From NCBI RefSeq assembly GCF_000003815.2, contig NC_049984.1, positions 26,468,656 through 26,532,655 of the forward strand: a stretch of DNA of 64,000 bases, in the 5' to 3' direction. Positions 1 to 10,989 of this stretch are shown here, piece after piece (positions within the stretch are counted from its first letter, which is position 1; every line of letters begins with the position of its first letter). The notes under the pieces were generated by a model. It was not told where the DNA came from. It worked only from the letters and a program-made list of their open reading frames with translations, and ran no database searches. The position numbers and the translations under genes are program-made. Origin of the DNA: Branchiostoma floridae (lineage: Eukaryota > Chordata > Leptocardii > Amphioxiformes > Branchiostomatidae).

Positions 1-162
1 TCCCCTTCGGGTAACCGCTAAGTGATCCCTACGATAACCGCAAAGCGACCCCATACGATGGAACTTCCAGAATTTTAAACAAAGTGTGCTTTACCTTTAT
101 CACTTTAAATTCATAATAAAACACGTGGCGAGAACGCAGAAAGCAATTTAAGTGATAAAAGG
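1..162. other. Unassigned sequence before the tandem array
   Basis: No coding signal is seen. The first 60 bases are related in style to the adjoining array but do not align with its 200-bp unit. A short stretch near 62-85 resembles sequence near 53775-53800, which may be chance. Confidence 0.4.
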
Positions 163-1140
163 TACTAAGGTATCACCCTATCCCTGAATTACGGCTAAGG
201 CTAGCGGTTAGGTCACGACTAGAGCGCAACGATCAGGAATATATTGACAAGGACATATCCGATTGAACTGCAGTTTTCATCAAACAATAGCCTACAATGA
301 GACCTATCTAATGATATGAAGTTTGCCAGGCCGGAACTTGCCGCAAAAGTTTTAATCGCGACATTAAGGTATTACCCTATCCCTGAATTACGGCTAAGGC
401 TAGCGGTTAGGTCACGACTAGAGCGCATACGATCAGGAATATCTCGACACGGACGTATTCGATTGAACTGCGGTTTTCATCAATCAATAGCCTACAATGA
501 GACCTATGTAATGATATGAAGTTTGCCAGGCCGCAACTTGCCGCAAAAGTTTTAATCGCGACATTAAGGTATTACCCTATCCCTGAATTACGGCTAAGGC
601 TAGCGGTTAGGTCACGACTAGAGCGCATACGATCAGGAATATCTCGATATGGACGTATTCGATTGAACTGCGGTTTTCATCAATCAATAGCCTACAATGA
701 GACCTATGTAATGATATGAAGTTTACCAGGCCGCAACTTGCCGCAAAAGTTTTAATCGTGACATTAAGGTATCACGCTACCCCTGAATTACGGCTAAGGC
801 TAGCGGTTAGGTCACGACTAGAGTGCAAACGATCAGGAATATCTCGACAAGGACATATCCGATTGAGCTGCGGTTTTCATCAATCAATAGCCTACAATAA
901 CACCTATCTAATGATATGAAGTTTGCCAGGCCGGAACTTGCCGCAAAAGTTTTAATCGCGACATTAAGGTATCACCCTATTCCTGAATTACGACTAAAGC
1001 TAGCGATTAGGTCACGACTAGAGCGCATACGATCAGGAATATATTGACAAGGATGTATCCGATTGAACTGCGGTTTTCATCAATCAATAGCCTATAATAA
1101 GATATATCTAATGATATTAAGTTCGCCCGGCCGGAACCCG
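163..1140. repeat. Tandem array, 200-bp unit, about 4.9 copies
   Basis: The same unit recurs with exact 200-bp spacing: the start of the motif ATGAAGTTTGCC lies at 316, 516, 716 and 916, with a mutated copy at 1116 and a 5'-truncated copy from about 163. The central copies (316-515 and 516-715) are nearly identical and the outer ones are more diverged, as expected of an array homogenised from the middle. Each unit holds a 67-codon open frame ending at the unit junction. The frames look incidental, because 200 is not a multiple of three and each frame stops within its own unit. This is satellite-type DNA with no recognised family. Confidence 0.95.
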
Positions 1141-1389
1141 CCAAGGACTGACTGAAGCGGTGACTGAGCTGCGTTGCGGTAGCGAGGGAGTTCTGCCGCG
1201 GTATAGAAGGAGCTGTGTTAAGGTTTAAAGGAAAAGGTTGGGGTTTTACTTCACTTGTGGATTTTCTTGTGTTTTGGGCGGAAGATGGTAAAGCAGGTGT
1301 GAAATCGTCTGTCAGTATGCAAGAGGCACGTGGAGAAGGGGTTGCACGAGCAACCTCCATGGAGGAGCTCCACAGAGCATGTTCTTCTC
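1141..1389. other. Junction between the 200-bp array and the LINE
   Basis: The array similarity ends near 1140 and recognisable LINE coding sequence begins near 1390. Both strands carry short open frames here, but none matches anything I recognise. Part of this may be LINE 3' UTR or an unrelated repeat. Confidence 0.4.
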
Positions 1390-1660
1390 TTGAATTGGTG
1401 TTGTAAATTGTTTCTGTATTAGTATGTCATAAATCTGCTTGCATGTTATCTGTAGAGGATCTATCTGATCTGTATAATGTATGATGTTTTCAGGATTACA
1501 TTTTCCTCTATCTTTTTTGACAACTTCCTTCCATTTCTGAGGTATAGCTGCTTTAAGGGCGTGGTATTTTAATGCATGACATGAGTTGATTTCTATCCCA
1601 TATATGTTATGTAAATCAATCATACTATAGAAAGTGCCATCATTTTGTAACAAATCATTG
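1390..1660 (-). pseudogene. LINE ORF2 C-terminal region, out of frame with the RT
   Basis: The frame continues the LINE polyprotein: it starts with an LLQNDGTFYS-like segment and runs through NSCHALKYHALKAAIP, typical of the region downstream of the L1/Tx1 RT. It is in a different frame from the RT ORF that stops at 1716. An imperfect duplication of a 20-base segment lies at the break (about 1720-1760), so replication slippage probably caused the shift. The last residues before 1312 are no longer LINE-like. Confidence 0.7.
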
Positions 1661-1715
1661 AGGTGTATAATGCCTGCATTAAACCATGCTTTATAAAATA
1701 CAAATGTGTTTCCTA

Positions 1716-3911
1716 TTACAATATATCTGTTATTCCATACAATATATCGTTATTCCATACTATTTGAGAGCAGATCTGTGTGTGTGACAATGGTTCGTGG
1801 TGTATAACTGTTTCCCAAGCTGATACAACATCTTTATAGAACAGTGGGAGGTTGGACGTGTCTAGCAACATTGATGAAAAATTACATTTGAATAATAGAA
1901 AACCTCCCCATGTTGAGAAGAGGCTTTCTTTTTCCCTCAGTGGGTCTGTAATAAGTCTTCTTACCCATGTTGCCTTTATTGCTTTATTCTTGGTGACAAA
2001 ATTTACCATCTTTAGTCCTCCTTGGGATATTTTTCCAATCAAAGTTTTCATTTTAACCTTGGGGGGTTTACTTTGCCACACATACTGAAATATATAATCA
2101 TTTACTTGTTTTAGAAAGGTTGGTGGTGCATGTAAGACTGAACAATTATAAACAAGCTTGGAAATACCTAGTGTCTTGATGATTAAAATTCTGCCTATAA
2201 TAGTAAGATTTCTACTTTTCCATACATTGCATAGTTTTTTCATCTTTACAAAGTTGTTGTCAAAATCCTTACTGTAGCATATATCTTTATTGTGTCCAAA
2301 ATGTGTGCCTAGGGCTTTTATGGGTGTACATGGCCAGCGTGTTGGTAGTGGTTTGTCTTCTCTATTTTTGTTAGGACCCACCCACAGAGCATCCGTTTTC
2401 TTAGGGTTTAATTCTAGTCCACTACATCTTTTAAACAAGTGTAAAGTATCTAGAAGTCTGCCTGCAGAGTCCACATCTGCTAGAAGGGAAGTCATATCAT
2501 CTGCGTACATGGATATTTTGTGAGTTTTGCCATAAACCTCTAGTCCTCGAATATTAGAGTCAGATCTGATTTTGCAGGCTAGTACTTCTAGCCCGATAAT
2601 GAATAGAGTGGAAGATAGGGGGTCGCCCTGTCTCACCCCTCTCTGTACATTGAACCATGGGGAACTGTAACCATTATTAACCACGCAACTTTTTATGTTA
2701 TTATATAGAAGCTTCACCCATCCAATCATGTCTTCACCAAAGTTCATAGTTTTCAATGCTTTGATTATAAATGATATTTCAACACTGTCGTAGGCTTTTT
2801 TAAAATCTAGAAACATGATCAATCCTGCGTTGCTTTCTTTATCACAAAACTCTATAGTATCCCATATGCGTCTTATATTGCTACCTATGTACCTTTGTTT
2901 TATAAAGCCGGTCTGATCTTCGTGTATTATGACTGGAAGTAGGGGTTCTATTCGTAATGTAAGTGCCTTGCTTATAATTTTGTAATCAACATTAAGTAAG
3001 CTAATTGGTCGCCAATTATCCAATGTACTTAGATCTGTTTCTTTCTTTGGAATGAGTCTTATAACTCCCCGTCTTTGGGATATTGGTAGAAGACCGGTAA
3101 CGAAAGCGTGGTTGGTAGCATTAGTAAGATAATGCTTTATTAACTCCCAAAATTTTGAATAGAACTCAGCTGTGATTCCATCACATCCTGGTGCCTTATT
3201 TTTATTCTTGTGGAGATGCTCTAGTGCTTTTTTCAGTTCAAATTCACTAATCTTCCCTTCACAACTAAACTTATCATCCTCATTTAGTCTTTTAATTTCC
3301 TTGTTATTAAAGAAACAGTCAAATTCCTTCTTATCTGGGTCACATTCACCAGCAGTGTATAGTTTTTGATAGTACTCTGCTTCTTTATTTATAATTTCTT
3401 TGGGGTCTGTTATCATGGATCCATCCTCTGACATAAGTGAGGTAATGACTTTTTCTTGAAAATTTCGCTTCTCTAAGTTGAAGAAGTATTTTGTGCTTTT
3501 TTCTCCTTCTTCATACCATTTGCACCTGCTTCTTATTATTGCCCCTCTGGTTTTCATATTTTGTATGTTGTCTAATTGTTGTTTTATTTCATGTATTAGA
3601 ATTTGGTTATTCTGATCATTATTTTCATCATTTTCTTTAATTAAATAGTTGAGTCTATTTTCTAATTCTTGTTCTTCATTTCTTCTGGATTGTGCTTTTC
3701 TCTTTGAATATCTTATGCAGAAAGTTCTGATCTCCATTTTTAAGACTTCCCATTTTAGGCTTGGGTCGTGAATATCTTTAAGTTTTTCTTCTATGCTTGA
3801 AAGAAGATCCGTCATATCTTTAATGAATTTTTCTTCTGAAAGTAAAGAATCATTAAAACGCCAAAAGCCTGGCCCTCTTTTTGATAATTTGGGGACATAA
3901 TAGACATACAA
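1716..3911 (-). pseudogene. LINE ORF2 reverse transcriptase, L1/Tx1 type
   Basis: This 731-codon open frame carries the RT of the element. Recognisable blocks in order are: the post-endonuclease linker with RGPGFWRFNDSLL (residues 12-24), NKAPGCDGITAEFY (about 238-251), NWRPISLLN (299-307), the catalytic FLDFKKAYDS (367-376), RGVRQGDPLSS (424-434) and the catalytic YADD box (469-472). All three catalytic aspartates are present. The enzyme would copy LINE RNA at a nicked genomic target. The frame enters from the endonuclease ORF through a frameshift, so the listed start is not biological. The C-terminus is also cut by a frame break. Confidence 0.93.
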
Positions 3912-4615
3912 ACTGCTCTGTGGTCTGGTACAGGTGCTACACTTATTTTACATTCACTTGTTTGTATCAGATTCCAGGGTATGAACCAGTAGTCTAGTCT
4001 ACACTTTACAGATGTTGACTCATTTTGCCATGTATATTGTCTAGTATTAGGGTTCTTTTTTCTCCATATATCAGTTAGATTAAAGGATTTTAGTATCGAG
4101 TTTACTTCTTTGATGGCTTTGTCCTTCTGATTTATAGGCCTTCCACCAATTTTGTCCATCTGTGTGAGAGATACATTGCAATCACCACCAACTATGATTG
4201 TTCCATTTGCATGTTCTTGTAACAGGTTATTTATCTTAGTAAAAAATATTTCTTGCTCTTTTGCCTTGTTCGGTGAGTATAAATTTGTTAGACATATGTC
4301 TGAGTCATTCATTTTGGTGTTTGCAATTATGTATCTTCCACATTCATCAGTTTCTCTGTTTTCAATTTCAATACTTAACTTTGGATTGAAGAGTATCATA
4401 ACTCTCTTGCTATGTGATGAGCCATGGCTGTACAGTACTTGCCCTCCCCATTCTGTTGACCATTGTTTCTCATTTTCTTTGACTGAAAATGTTTCCTGTA
4501 GAAAAGCTATATCTATATTTTTGTCGTGTATCCACCTGAATATTTTCCTTCTTTTGAATTGATTATTTATCCCTCTTACATTTAGTGTTATGAATGTTAT
4601 TCGAGTATTATGCAT
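3878..4615 (-). pseudogene. LINE ORF2 apurinic/apyrimidinic-like endonuclease
   Basis: The frame opens ITFITLNVRGINN and continues with AFLQET, GGDCNVSL and a closing VPDHRAV, the metal-binding and catalytic blocks of APE-type LINE endonucleases (N, QE, GGDFN-like and SDH-like motifs). In intact elements it nicks target DNA. The reading frame of the RT joins at a run of five T on the plus strand (3878-3882): the endonuclease frame then runs 20-odd non-LINE residues to its stop, while the RT frame resumes at RGPGFWRFN. A one-base indel in this run would explain the break. The initiator ATG at 4615 is plausible for ORF2. Confidence 0.9.
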
Positions 4616-4874
4616 TTTGTTTGCAGTAGGTATCTTTCCTTCCCCTATTCTCTCCTTGACCTGGTAGGTCTGAGTTAACAGTTGTGTAGGTACAATAACA
4701 CAAGTACATTGTAAAACTAGTAATTATAACTAATGATGATAATAAATCACGGTTGCTAGTTTCGTGTAAGGGTTGATCTGAGAGTTGATCGGAAGTAGTG
4801 GTCATGATTGTTTTACTTAACAGATTGTTGGTCATGTGACGCAGTCTGGGATGTGTCCAAAATGTTCAGGATTA
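4616..4874 (-). other. LINE inter-ORF spacer
   Basis: This is the non-coding spacer between the ORF1 stop at 4875 and the ORF2 start at 4615. A short open frame crosses it, but it resembles nothing and has poor context. Confidence 0.55.
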
Positions 4875-5425
4875 TCAGGAGTCAGAGGTAGAAGCACCAA
4901 GTGTTGCCCTGGTGGATCTTGTGTCTTGTCTGCGACGTCCGGTTTCCTTTCCTTCGTTGTTGGATTGCCTCTGGGTAGTACTTCTGGTTGTCGGCCTCGG
5001 GGGATGCACGATGAGACGATCGTAGCGGAGGTACGCGACGTTGCCCCTCTCCCTGGCGGCCTTCATTTCTGGGATGAGCTCCTTTCTTTTTTGTCTGACA
5101 GCCTCAGAAAAGTCTTCGTTAATGAAAATGTGGCTGCCCTTAAGGTACCTGGCACGTTGTAGAATGGTCTCCTTGTCCTTAAACCTCGGCAACTTGACCA
5201 CAATAGCTCGTGGACGTGCGTCTGGCTGGAAGCGTCCATTTCTGTGAGCCCGCTCGATTTCGATCTTCTTCAGATCTATCTGCAATTTGTCTTTCAGTAG
5301 GCTTCTTACCTTTTGCTCACATTCTTCCCATGATTCTTCCTTGACGTCGGTTATGCCATCTATCAGAATGTTGTTACGCCTCGTCTGATTTTCTAGGTAG
5401 TCTGTTTTGTTGTGATTCGCAAGAT
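4875..5425 (-). pseudogene. LINE ORF1 protein, C-terminal part (RRM plus C-terminal domain)
   Basis: The translation contains ENQTRRNNILIDGI, which marks the start of the RNA-recognition domain of L1-type ORF1 proteins, then a SWEECEQKV-like helix and IEIERAHRNG, followed by the basic C-terminal domain with PRAIVVKLPRFKDKE and IFINEDFSE. The open frame actually extends about 115 bases beyond the first start codon at 5285, up to the truncation point near 5425. The protein would bind LINE RNA. The N-terminal coiled coil is missing, consistent with 5' truncation. The tail after FINEDFSEAVRQKRKEL is normal and the stop is at 4875. Confidence 0.88.
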
Positions 5426-7560
5426 GATCGTGAGAACACCGGACGTCTTACTCAAGAAAATGTCATTTAGAGCTCGTAAACTAGTCTTCCGATCGAATCG
5501 CGCCTAATGTGAGGCGGGTATAATGACTACCGTAGGGGTTGAACATTCGCACCATAATTAGTTATATTTTTTGCATGGTGTATTAAGGAGGAACAAGAAA
5601 AGTGTAGCGTTGTGTAAATGGAAAATGACATATTTTTCTGTTTTACTTTAAATGTTTAAATGCTATAGTCCCATTTCTTCGCATGTAAGCTGAAATCAGT
5701 ATCCAATTGGCAAGAACGTACGATTGCCCATATCATTAAAAAAAACAACTTCCAATTTGTATCACAAGGCAGAAAGCAGTATTCGAATGTCATGTTGCGT
5801 TCGAGTCTTAAAAAGTTCTTTCATCCTGTGAGTGTTTCAATATAGATACGGTACCTTGTTATTTGCAACCTAAGTTTCCATAATGATATCTAAGACCAAG
5901 GCCCGTGCGTGTAATAAAACATTGGATTTACACAATTCACAATTGACTTGGATTACTGACGTTCTGTTTAAAATACGTCTGACGTTTTACCATGTCGGTA
6001 TAATCCTTCATATGTTCTCAACATTTGCTCGATACTTTGGTATCACTGTGGAGTACCATACATAGATAGAAATCCTCTGTTTTATTTATTGAAAAGTAAC
6101 ACTTTTCAGTATTGTCGATGGGATACGAATGCATGTCATATGCAAAGTTTAACATGTCTGACGGATAAACCGTTACCTGAATGCACATGTACATGCGCAG
6201 CTCCAAGTTTATATGTAGGTTATGGAAACCAGTCTAATTTCTATCCACGGGCTTTCACAAGAAAAAAAACAACACATTATATGTTTTCGCACTGTTATTG
6301 ATATCTAGACACGCCGTTGCAATAGGTTCTATATTCTTTCAAAACATTTGAATTTGAAGTTGTTTGGTTTAGATTCTCGATGTTCTTCATAATGGATCAT
6401 CTATTGAAACAGAGGACGAATAGCTAGAGACAACACCCTGACAAAGCATCTCGCAACGAATTTGGCGGACTTATAATTAACTGACGTGTCGACCTTAGAA
6501 CACAAAATTGCAGAGCAGTCGGTTAGTTACGAGTTAGCTTTACTTGTCACCAGCCAAACAGCAGTAGCACGGTCCCCAGTTTATTCTACTTCAAAATGTT
6601 TATTTTCAGAGATCATCCTCTTACCGTTTTCTCGGCCCATTGTATGTTTTCATTTTTATCTACCCGATCACATTAAACGGGGCTTGAAGACATACGACCA
6701 TCCAAAACATCATTTAGAGATCCAAGACCCATCCGCCGATCGATTTCATGCTCTGTGACAAGGAATTTCGTGGGAATTATACATGTATATCTACAGAAAA
6801 AATTCGAACCCTTTCGCTTACCTCAATCGCATTTTATTGATAATGAAGATGAAATTCACTTTCATCCATAGAAGATACAATTTTGAAGTGTTCATGTAGT
6901 AACATTACCCCTGAAGATGACATCTGAAATATATGAAAATATTAGCTCAATATTTAAAGGCTGTATATAATCAAAAGTCACTGCATGAAAAAAAGAGGTC
7001 GATCGGAAGATGGGGTTGACCAAATCGGCTCATACCTGGAGTGTGAGATAGGTATGTAAAACTATAAACAGCCATGTAATTAAAACCCTCAAGCTATGTC
7101 TACCCACGCTATAAGGTTATGTGTGTTTGTGAGTGTGTGTATGTGTAGAAGACCAGCATTACTCAAGAATGCCTGGATGGACTGTATTGATATTTGATAC
7201 GTGGATCGGTCTTCATTAGATCTTGAAACGATTCGATTTTGGGCCCCTAGCGGTTTGTTTTGGTTCTACAGCGGAACTTCCTGATACCTCGAGCTTGCCC
7301 CGTCGTCATTGGGGCATTCCCCGTCTGGTGTTTTCTACGTCTATAACGTTAGGTATAGTGAAATATATTGTCATATTGCAATCCATACTTCTGTAGTATA
7401 TCAGTATGGATTTTCAATATTGTTTTTGCTCTGTCTCTTCTCCTGCTCCTGTCAAATCAATCCTGTTCAATTTGATTCAACTTTTTCATTTTGGGGCCTT
7501 TATGGAGGTAGGGATAGCAAATACCCCCAGACCTTTGTTTACTTTATTGATAGATGCCTA
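5426..7560. other. Gene-free stretch
   Basis: Only short open frames occur, on both strands, with no recognisable motif. Around 7225-7250 a TTTTGGGCCCCTAGCGG segment resembles one in the repeat at about 31180 and 31310, so at least part is interspersed repeat. Confidence 0.5.
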
Positions 7561-7589
7561 ATGAATTATGATATTTAGGCTTTTTGGTC

Positions 7590-7965
7590 CTTTTTTTGAA
7601 TAGACCAAATATGTATATTTTGGGCCCCTCCGCCCCCAGGTACATTCAGTACATTCAGGTACATATTAAAACCTAATAACCTGAAGTTTGGTACAGAGGT
7701 GCATTGGACATATGAGCATAGGAAACCATCAACACTTTCTTCATACTTAAAAAATTAGTTATTTGGGTGGTTTGGGCCATTTTCGACTAAAATGTATATT
7801 GTTGGCTCATTGCCCTTGTATGGAAACCGAATGACCTGAAATTTGGTACAGGGGTGCATTGAAATACCCCATGGACACATTCTCCTTAGATTACTTCAAA
7901 ACTGGCTATTTGGGGGTTTTCTGCCATTTTTTAAATAAAAATGTATATTTTTGGCTCTTTTTTTC
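7590..7965. repeat. Diverged tandem repeat, about 180-bp unit
   Basis: Three diverged copies are marked by AATGTATATTTTGGGCCC-like sequence near 7610, 7790 and 7938, each preceded by a TTTGGGCCATTTT-like stretch. Two of them are followed by a CCTGAAATTTGGTACAG-type segment (7681 and 7832) and then GTGCATTG. No coding potential. Confidence 0.65.
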
Positions 7966-8389
7966 ACTCTACTGGCTCACTCTACTGGTTTGGAGAAATT
8001 CTATTACGCCGTAAAAGTGTATTTTGTTATGCTCAATATCGACTGAATCTATAAACCAAATCCATGAATTTACCTTCATCATACTTGTCAGTCACATTCA
8101 CCACCAAAATTATCCTTGATCAGTACGTTAAAGGTGTGGTACAAATGCCATTGCAGCACTATCATATGTACGATTTCCAGATTCTTTTGTTAGAGGCTCA
8201 AAGAACAATGCGATGCACTAAAGGATCTATCGTATCGATCGATCGCCGATATAACATTTTTTGTATGGGGTAGAAGATAACAAAGAAATAAAAACTGCTA
8301 GTTCACGTTTACGATACCGACAAATGGAGCTACAGATGCAATTTAAACCATATTCTAGGCATAATCATCGCCATGAAAAATGGAGATAT
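7966..8389. other. Unassigned sequence up to the gap
   Basis: Nothing recognisable. A short open frame at 8064-8273 has no motif. Confidence 0.4.
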
Positions 8390-8815
8390 NNNNNNNNNNN
8401 NNNNNNNNNNNNNNNNNNNNNNNNNNNNNNNNNNNNNNNNNNNNNNNNNNNNNNNNNNNNNNNNNNNNNNNNNNNNNNNNNNNNNNNNNNNNNNNNNNNN
8501 NNNNNNNNNNNNNNNNNNNNNNNNNNNNNNNNNNNNNNNNNNNNNNNNNNNNNNNNNNNNNNNNNNNNNNNNNNNNNNNNNNNNNNNNNNNNNNNNNNNN
8601 NNNNNNNNNNNNNNNNNNNNNNNNNNNNNNNNNNNNNNNNNNNNNNNNNNNNNNNNNNNNNNNNNNNNNNNNNNNNNNNNNNNNNNNNNNNNNNNNNNNN
8701 NNNNNNNNNNNNNNNNNNNNNNNNNNNNNNNNNNNNNNNNNNNNNNNNNNNNNNNNNNNNNNNNNNNNNNNNNNNNNNNNNNNNNNNNNNNNNNNNNNNN
8801 NNNNNNNNNNNNNNN
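8390..8815. other. Assembly gap (426 N)
   Basis: This is a run of N. Any open frame crossing it is meaningless. Confidence 0.99.
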
Positions 8816-9488
8816 TACCAGAATGCTTTTAGCTAAAATGTTGTGCTATCTGCTTTAATTACCTCCCAGTTTTCTACACAGAACGTCTCATACTTACGCC
8901 CCCCTCCCCACTCTAAGAATCGAACGTGCAACGTGTAACGTTTAATACCTTTCAAAGTTTTCGTTTTTGTGAAACAATATACTTAGCCTAGTCTTCATAT
9001 CATCATATCAACACCAATCACTATGCATACTACATATTTTCAGTCCCAAAAATCATGACAGATCCACCCGTTAACGCTGTTAGCATAGTTCATAATGCGC
9101 TGAAACTTATAACAATAAAATCTTGACACAAACTACAAAGATTCATAAATAAATGAATACCTGACCTTTGTGATGTGCACGTGGTTGTGACACGTTTCCC
9201 ATCCGATGCTCCGAAAAATTACGCCAAGGATTAAAAATAATATAACAAAAAAAAACAAATAAAAATAAAACAAAACTGTTTTGCAGGCAGTCACTCAGTG
9301 CAGAAGCAGAGTGAAGATAGCCCCTTGTTCCGAACGCAAGTGCTGCACATTCAGACTCAAATCTGCCTCCGCGTTTGAAGTACAAAAAGGGAAAACATTC
9401 AACTTTACGTTACATGACAACATTGTTAAATTAAATCTGACTTTCCTGAAACACTATAGAGGGTACTGTTGTTGCAGTTTTTGTTGTA
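8816..9488. other. Unassigned AT-rich sequence
   Basis: No gene or repeat boundary is recognised. An A-rich stretch lies at 9238-9270. Confidence 0.4.
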
Positions 9489-10005
9489 AGCGGTGACGTC
9501 CCCCGCTACCCTCGTAGCGGCAAGACCTACTACAATACTACAGGACGTTTCAGACCATATGTAAAATGTAATACACCAGTAGGAACGGTCAAGCACAACA
9601 TCTTTCAGAGATGAAGGGCCAGGTCGTCCCGTAAACCAGCAGTGGCGTTCCCCGCTACCCTCGTAGCGGCAAGACCTACTACAATACTACACTACTACAG
9701 GGCATTTAAGACCATCCGTATAATGTAATACGTCAGTAGGCACGGTCAACCTCAATATCTTTTACGGCATGAAAGGCCAGGTCGTCCCGTACACCAGCAG
9801 TGGCGTGCTCCGCTATCCACGTAGCGGCAAGACCTACTACAATACTACACTACTACAGGGCATTTCAGACCATCCGTATAATGTAATACATCAGTAGAAA
9901 CGGTCAACCTCAATATCTATTACGGCATGGAAGGCCAGGTCGCCCCGTACGTGAGCAGCGGTGTAACCCGCTAGCCGCTAGCCTTACAGCGGCAAGACCT
10001 ACTAC
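9489..10005. repeat. Tandem array, about 158-bp unit
   Basis: The segment CGCTACCCTCGTAGCGGCA recurs, with changes, at 9504, 9653, 9811 and 9969, giving periods of 149, 158 and 158. Each unit contains a CCAGGTCGTCCCGTA segment and a small palindromic block (CGCTACCNNCGTAGCG). The array directly abuts the 111-bp array that follows. Confidence 0.9.
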
Positions 10006-10590
10006 CCCAGGCAGGCCACCGCATCCCTGGAATAATATATCGCGATGATGCCTCTTTCACATGTACTGCGCGATCGGGTATGGACCTTAATAGGCCGGGC
10101 ATCCCTGGCTGCGCTTGCCGACAATTTCGTGACGTTGTCGACGCGTACCTCGTGATGATGTAGCGTACACATGGACGTCGCGATCGGGCACGGGCCCCGA
10201 CAGGCCCCCGTATCTCTGGCTGCGCTTGCGTACAATTTCGTGACGTTGTCGACGCGTACCTCGTGATGATGTAGCATACACATGGACGGCACGATCGGGC
10301 ACGGGCCCCGACAGGCCCCCGCATCCCTGGCTGCGCTTGCGTACAATTTCGTGACGTTGTCGACGCGTACCTCGTGATGATGTAGCATACACATGGACGG
10401 CACGATCGGGCACGGGCCCCGACAGGCCCCCGTATCCCTGGCTGCGCTTGCCGACAATTGTGACGTTATCGACGCGTACCTCGTGATGATGTAGCGTACA
10501 CATGGATGTCGCGATCGGGCACGGGCCCCCGACAGGCCTCCGCATCCCTGGCTGCGCTTGCCGGCAATTTCGTGATGTCTTACACGAAAC
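10006..10590. repeat. GC-rich tandem array, 111-bp unit, about 5 copies
   Basis: GCGCTTG marks the unit at 10111, 10222, 10333, 10444 and 10554, so periods are 111, 111, 111 and 110. Units share GACGTTGTCGACGCGTACCT and CGATCGGGCACGGGCC. Because 111 is 3 x 37 and the unit lacks stops on the minus strand, three overlapping minus-strand open frames (9971-10324, 10002-10628, 10087-10545) run through the array. They encode 37-residue periodic Arg/Ser/Cys-rich peptides. I see no start context or domain that makes them genes. Confidence 0.93.
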
Positions 10591-10980
10591 ATCTGCCTTA
10601 TTCTGTTTATTTTGGGTAGTCTTAGCATGTTACAGGAGGATTCCGACCATTTTAATTTATAAAATTAGTATGAAACTTGCGTGTTGTAGGCGAGTTTCTA
10701 TATAGTGGGTAGTGAATATGCATTCTTCATCAGAATGAGGATATGTGGGATGCATCTTAAAAAAGGAAATGAAAGGAACACGTAGTGCATTCCACAATTC
10801 TTGGGTATCGGCCCCAGTTAAATTAATTACAATTGATAGAAAGTTTTACAACATCAAGGTAATCTAAGTAAGCCAAAGACCACGTCCAGTTACACAAGTC
10901 TTTATAATAACTAAGCTAAAAGATAGTCAGGTTTGGTCGTATAGTTGCTTACAGTAATTTTAGAATTGGAATAGGAAATC
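10591..10980. other. Unassigned sequence between array and DIRS-like element
   Basis: Nothing recognised. It may contain the left end or gag remains of the DIRS-like element, but no split direct repeat or inverted terminal repeat is visible. Confidence 0.35.
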
Positions 10981-10989
10981 ATATAGATC

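Larger units (their letters stand above)
1390..5425 (-). mobile_element. 5'-truncated L1/Tx1-like non-LTR retrotransposon
   Basis: Read on the minus strand, the element has the C-terminal part of an ORF1 RNA-binding protein, a spacer, then ORF2 with an APE-type endonuclease, a reverse transcriptase and a C-terminal region. This is the domain order of L1/Tx1-group LINEs. Homology begins abruptly near 5425 inside the ORF1 RNA-recognition domain, so the copy is 5' truncated, as is usual for target-primed reverse transcription. Damage is light: one frameshift between endonuclease and RT (about 3878-3882), and another frame break plus a small duplication near 1716-1760. The copy is defective but probably fairly young. 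Subparts are listed separately. Confidence 0.9.

Noticed and set aside
62-85. Shared segment with 53775-53800 as evidence of a related element
   Set aside because: Only about 20 bases align; likely chance.
316-919. Three 67-codon plus-strand frames, one per unit of the 200-bp array
   Set aside because: They follow from the repeat itself, have no domain, and the period is not a multiple of three.
8261-8858. Open frames through the 426-N gap
   Set aside because: They consist almost entirely of unknown bases.
9489-10590. CRISPR-like array
   Set aside because: Adjacent direct repeats without unique spacers of constant length; eukaryotic satellite pattern.
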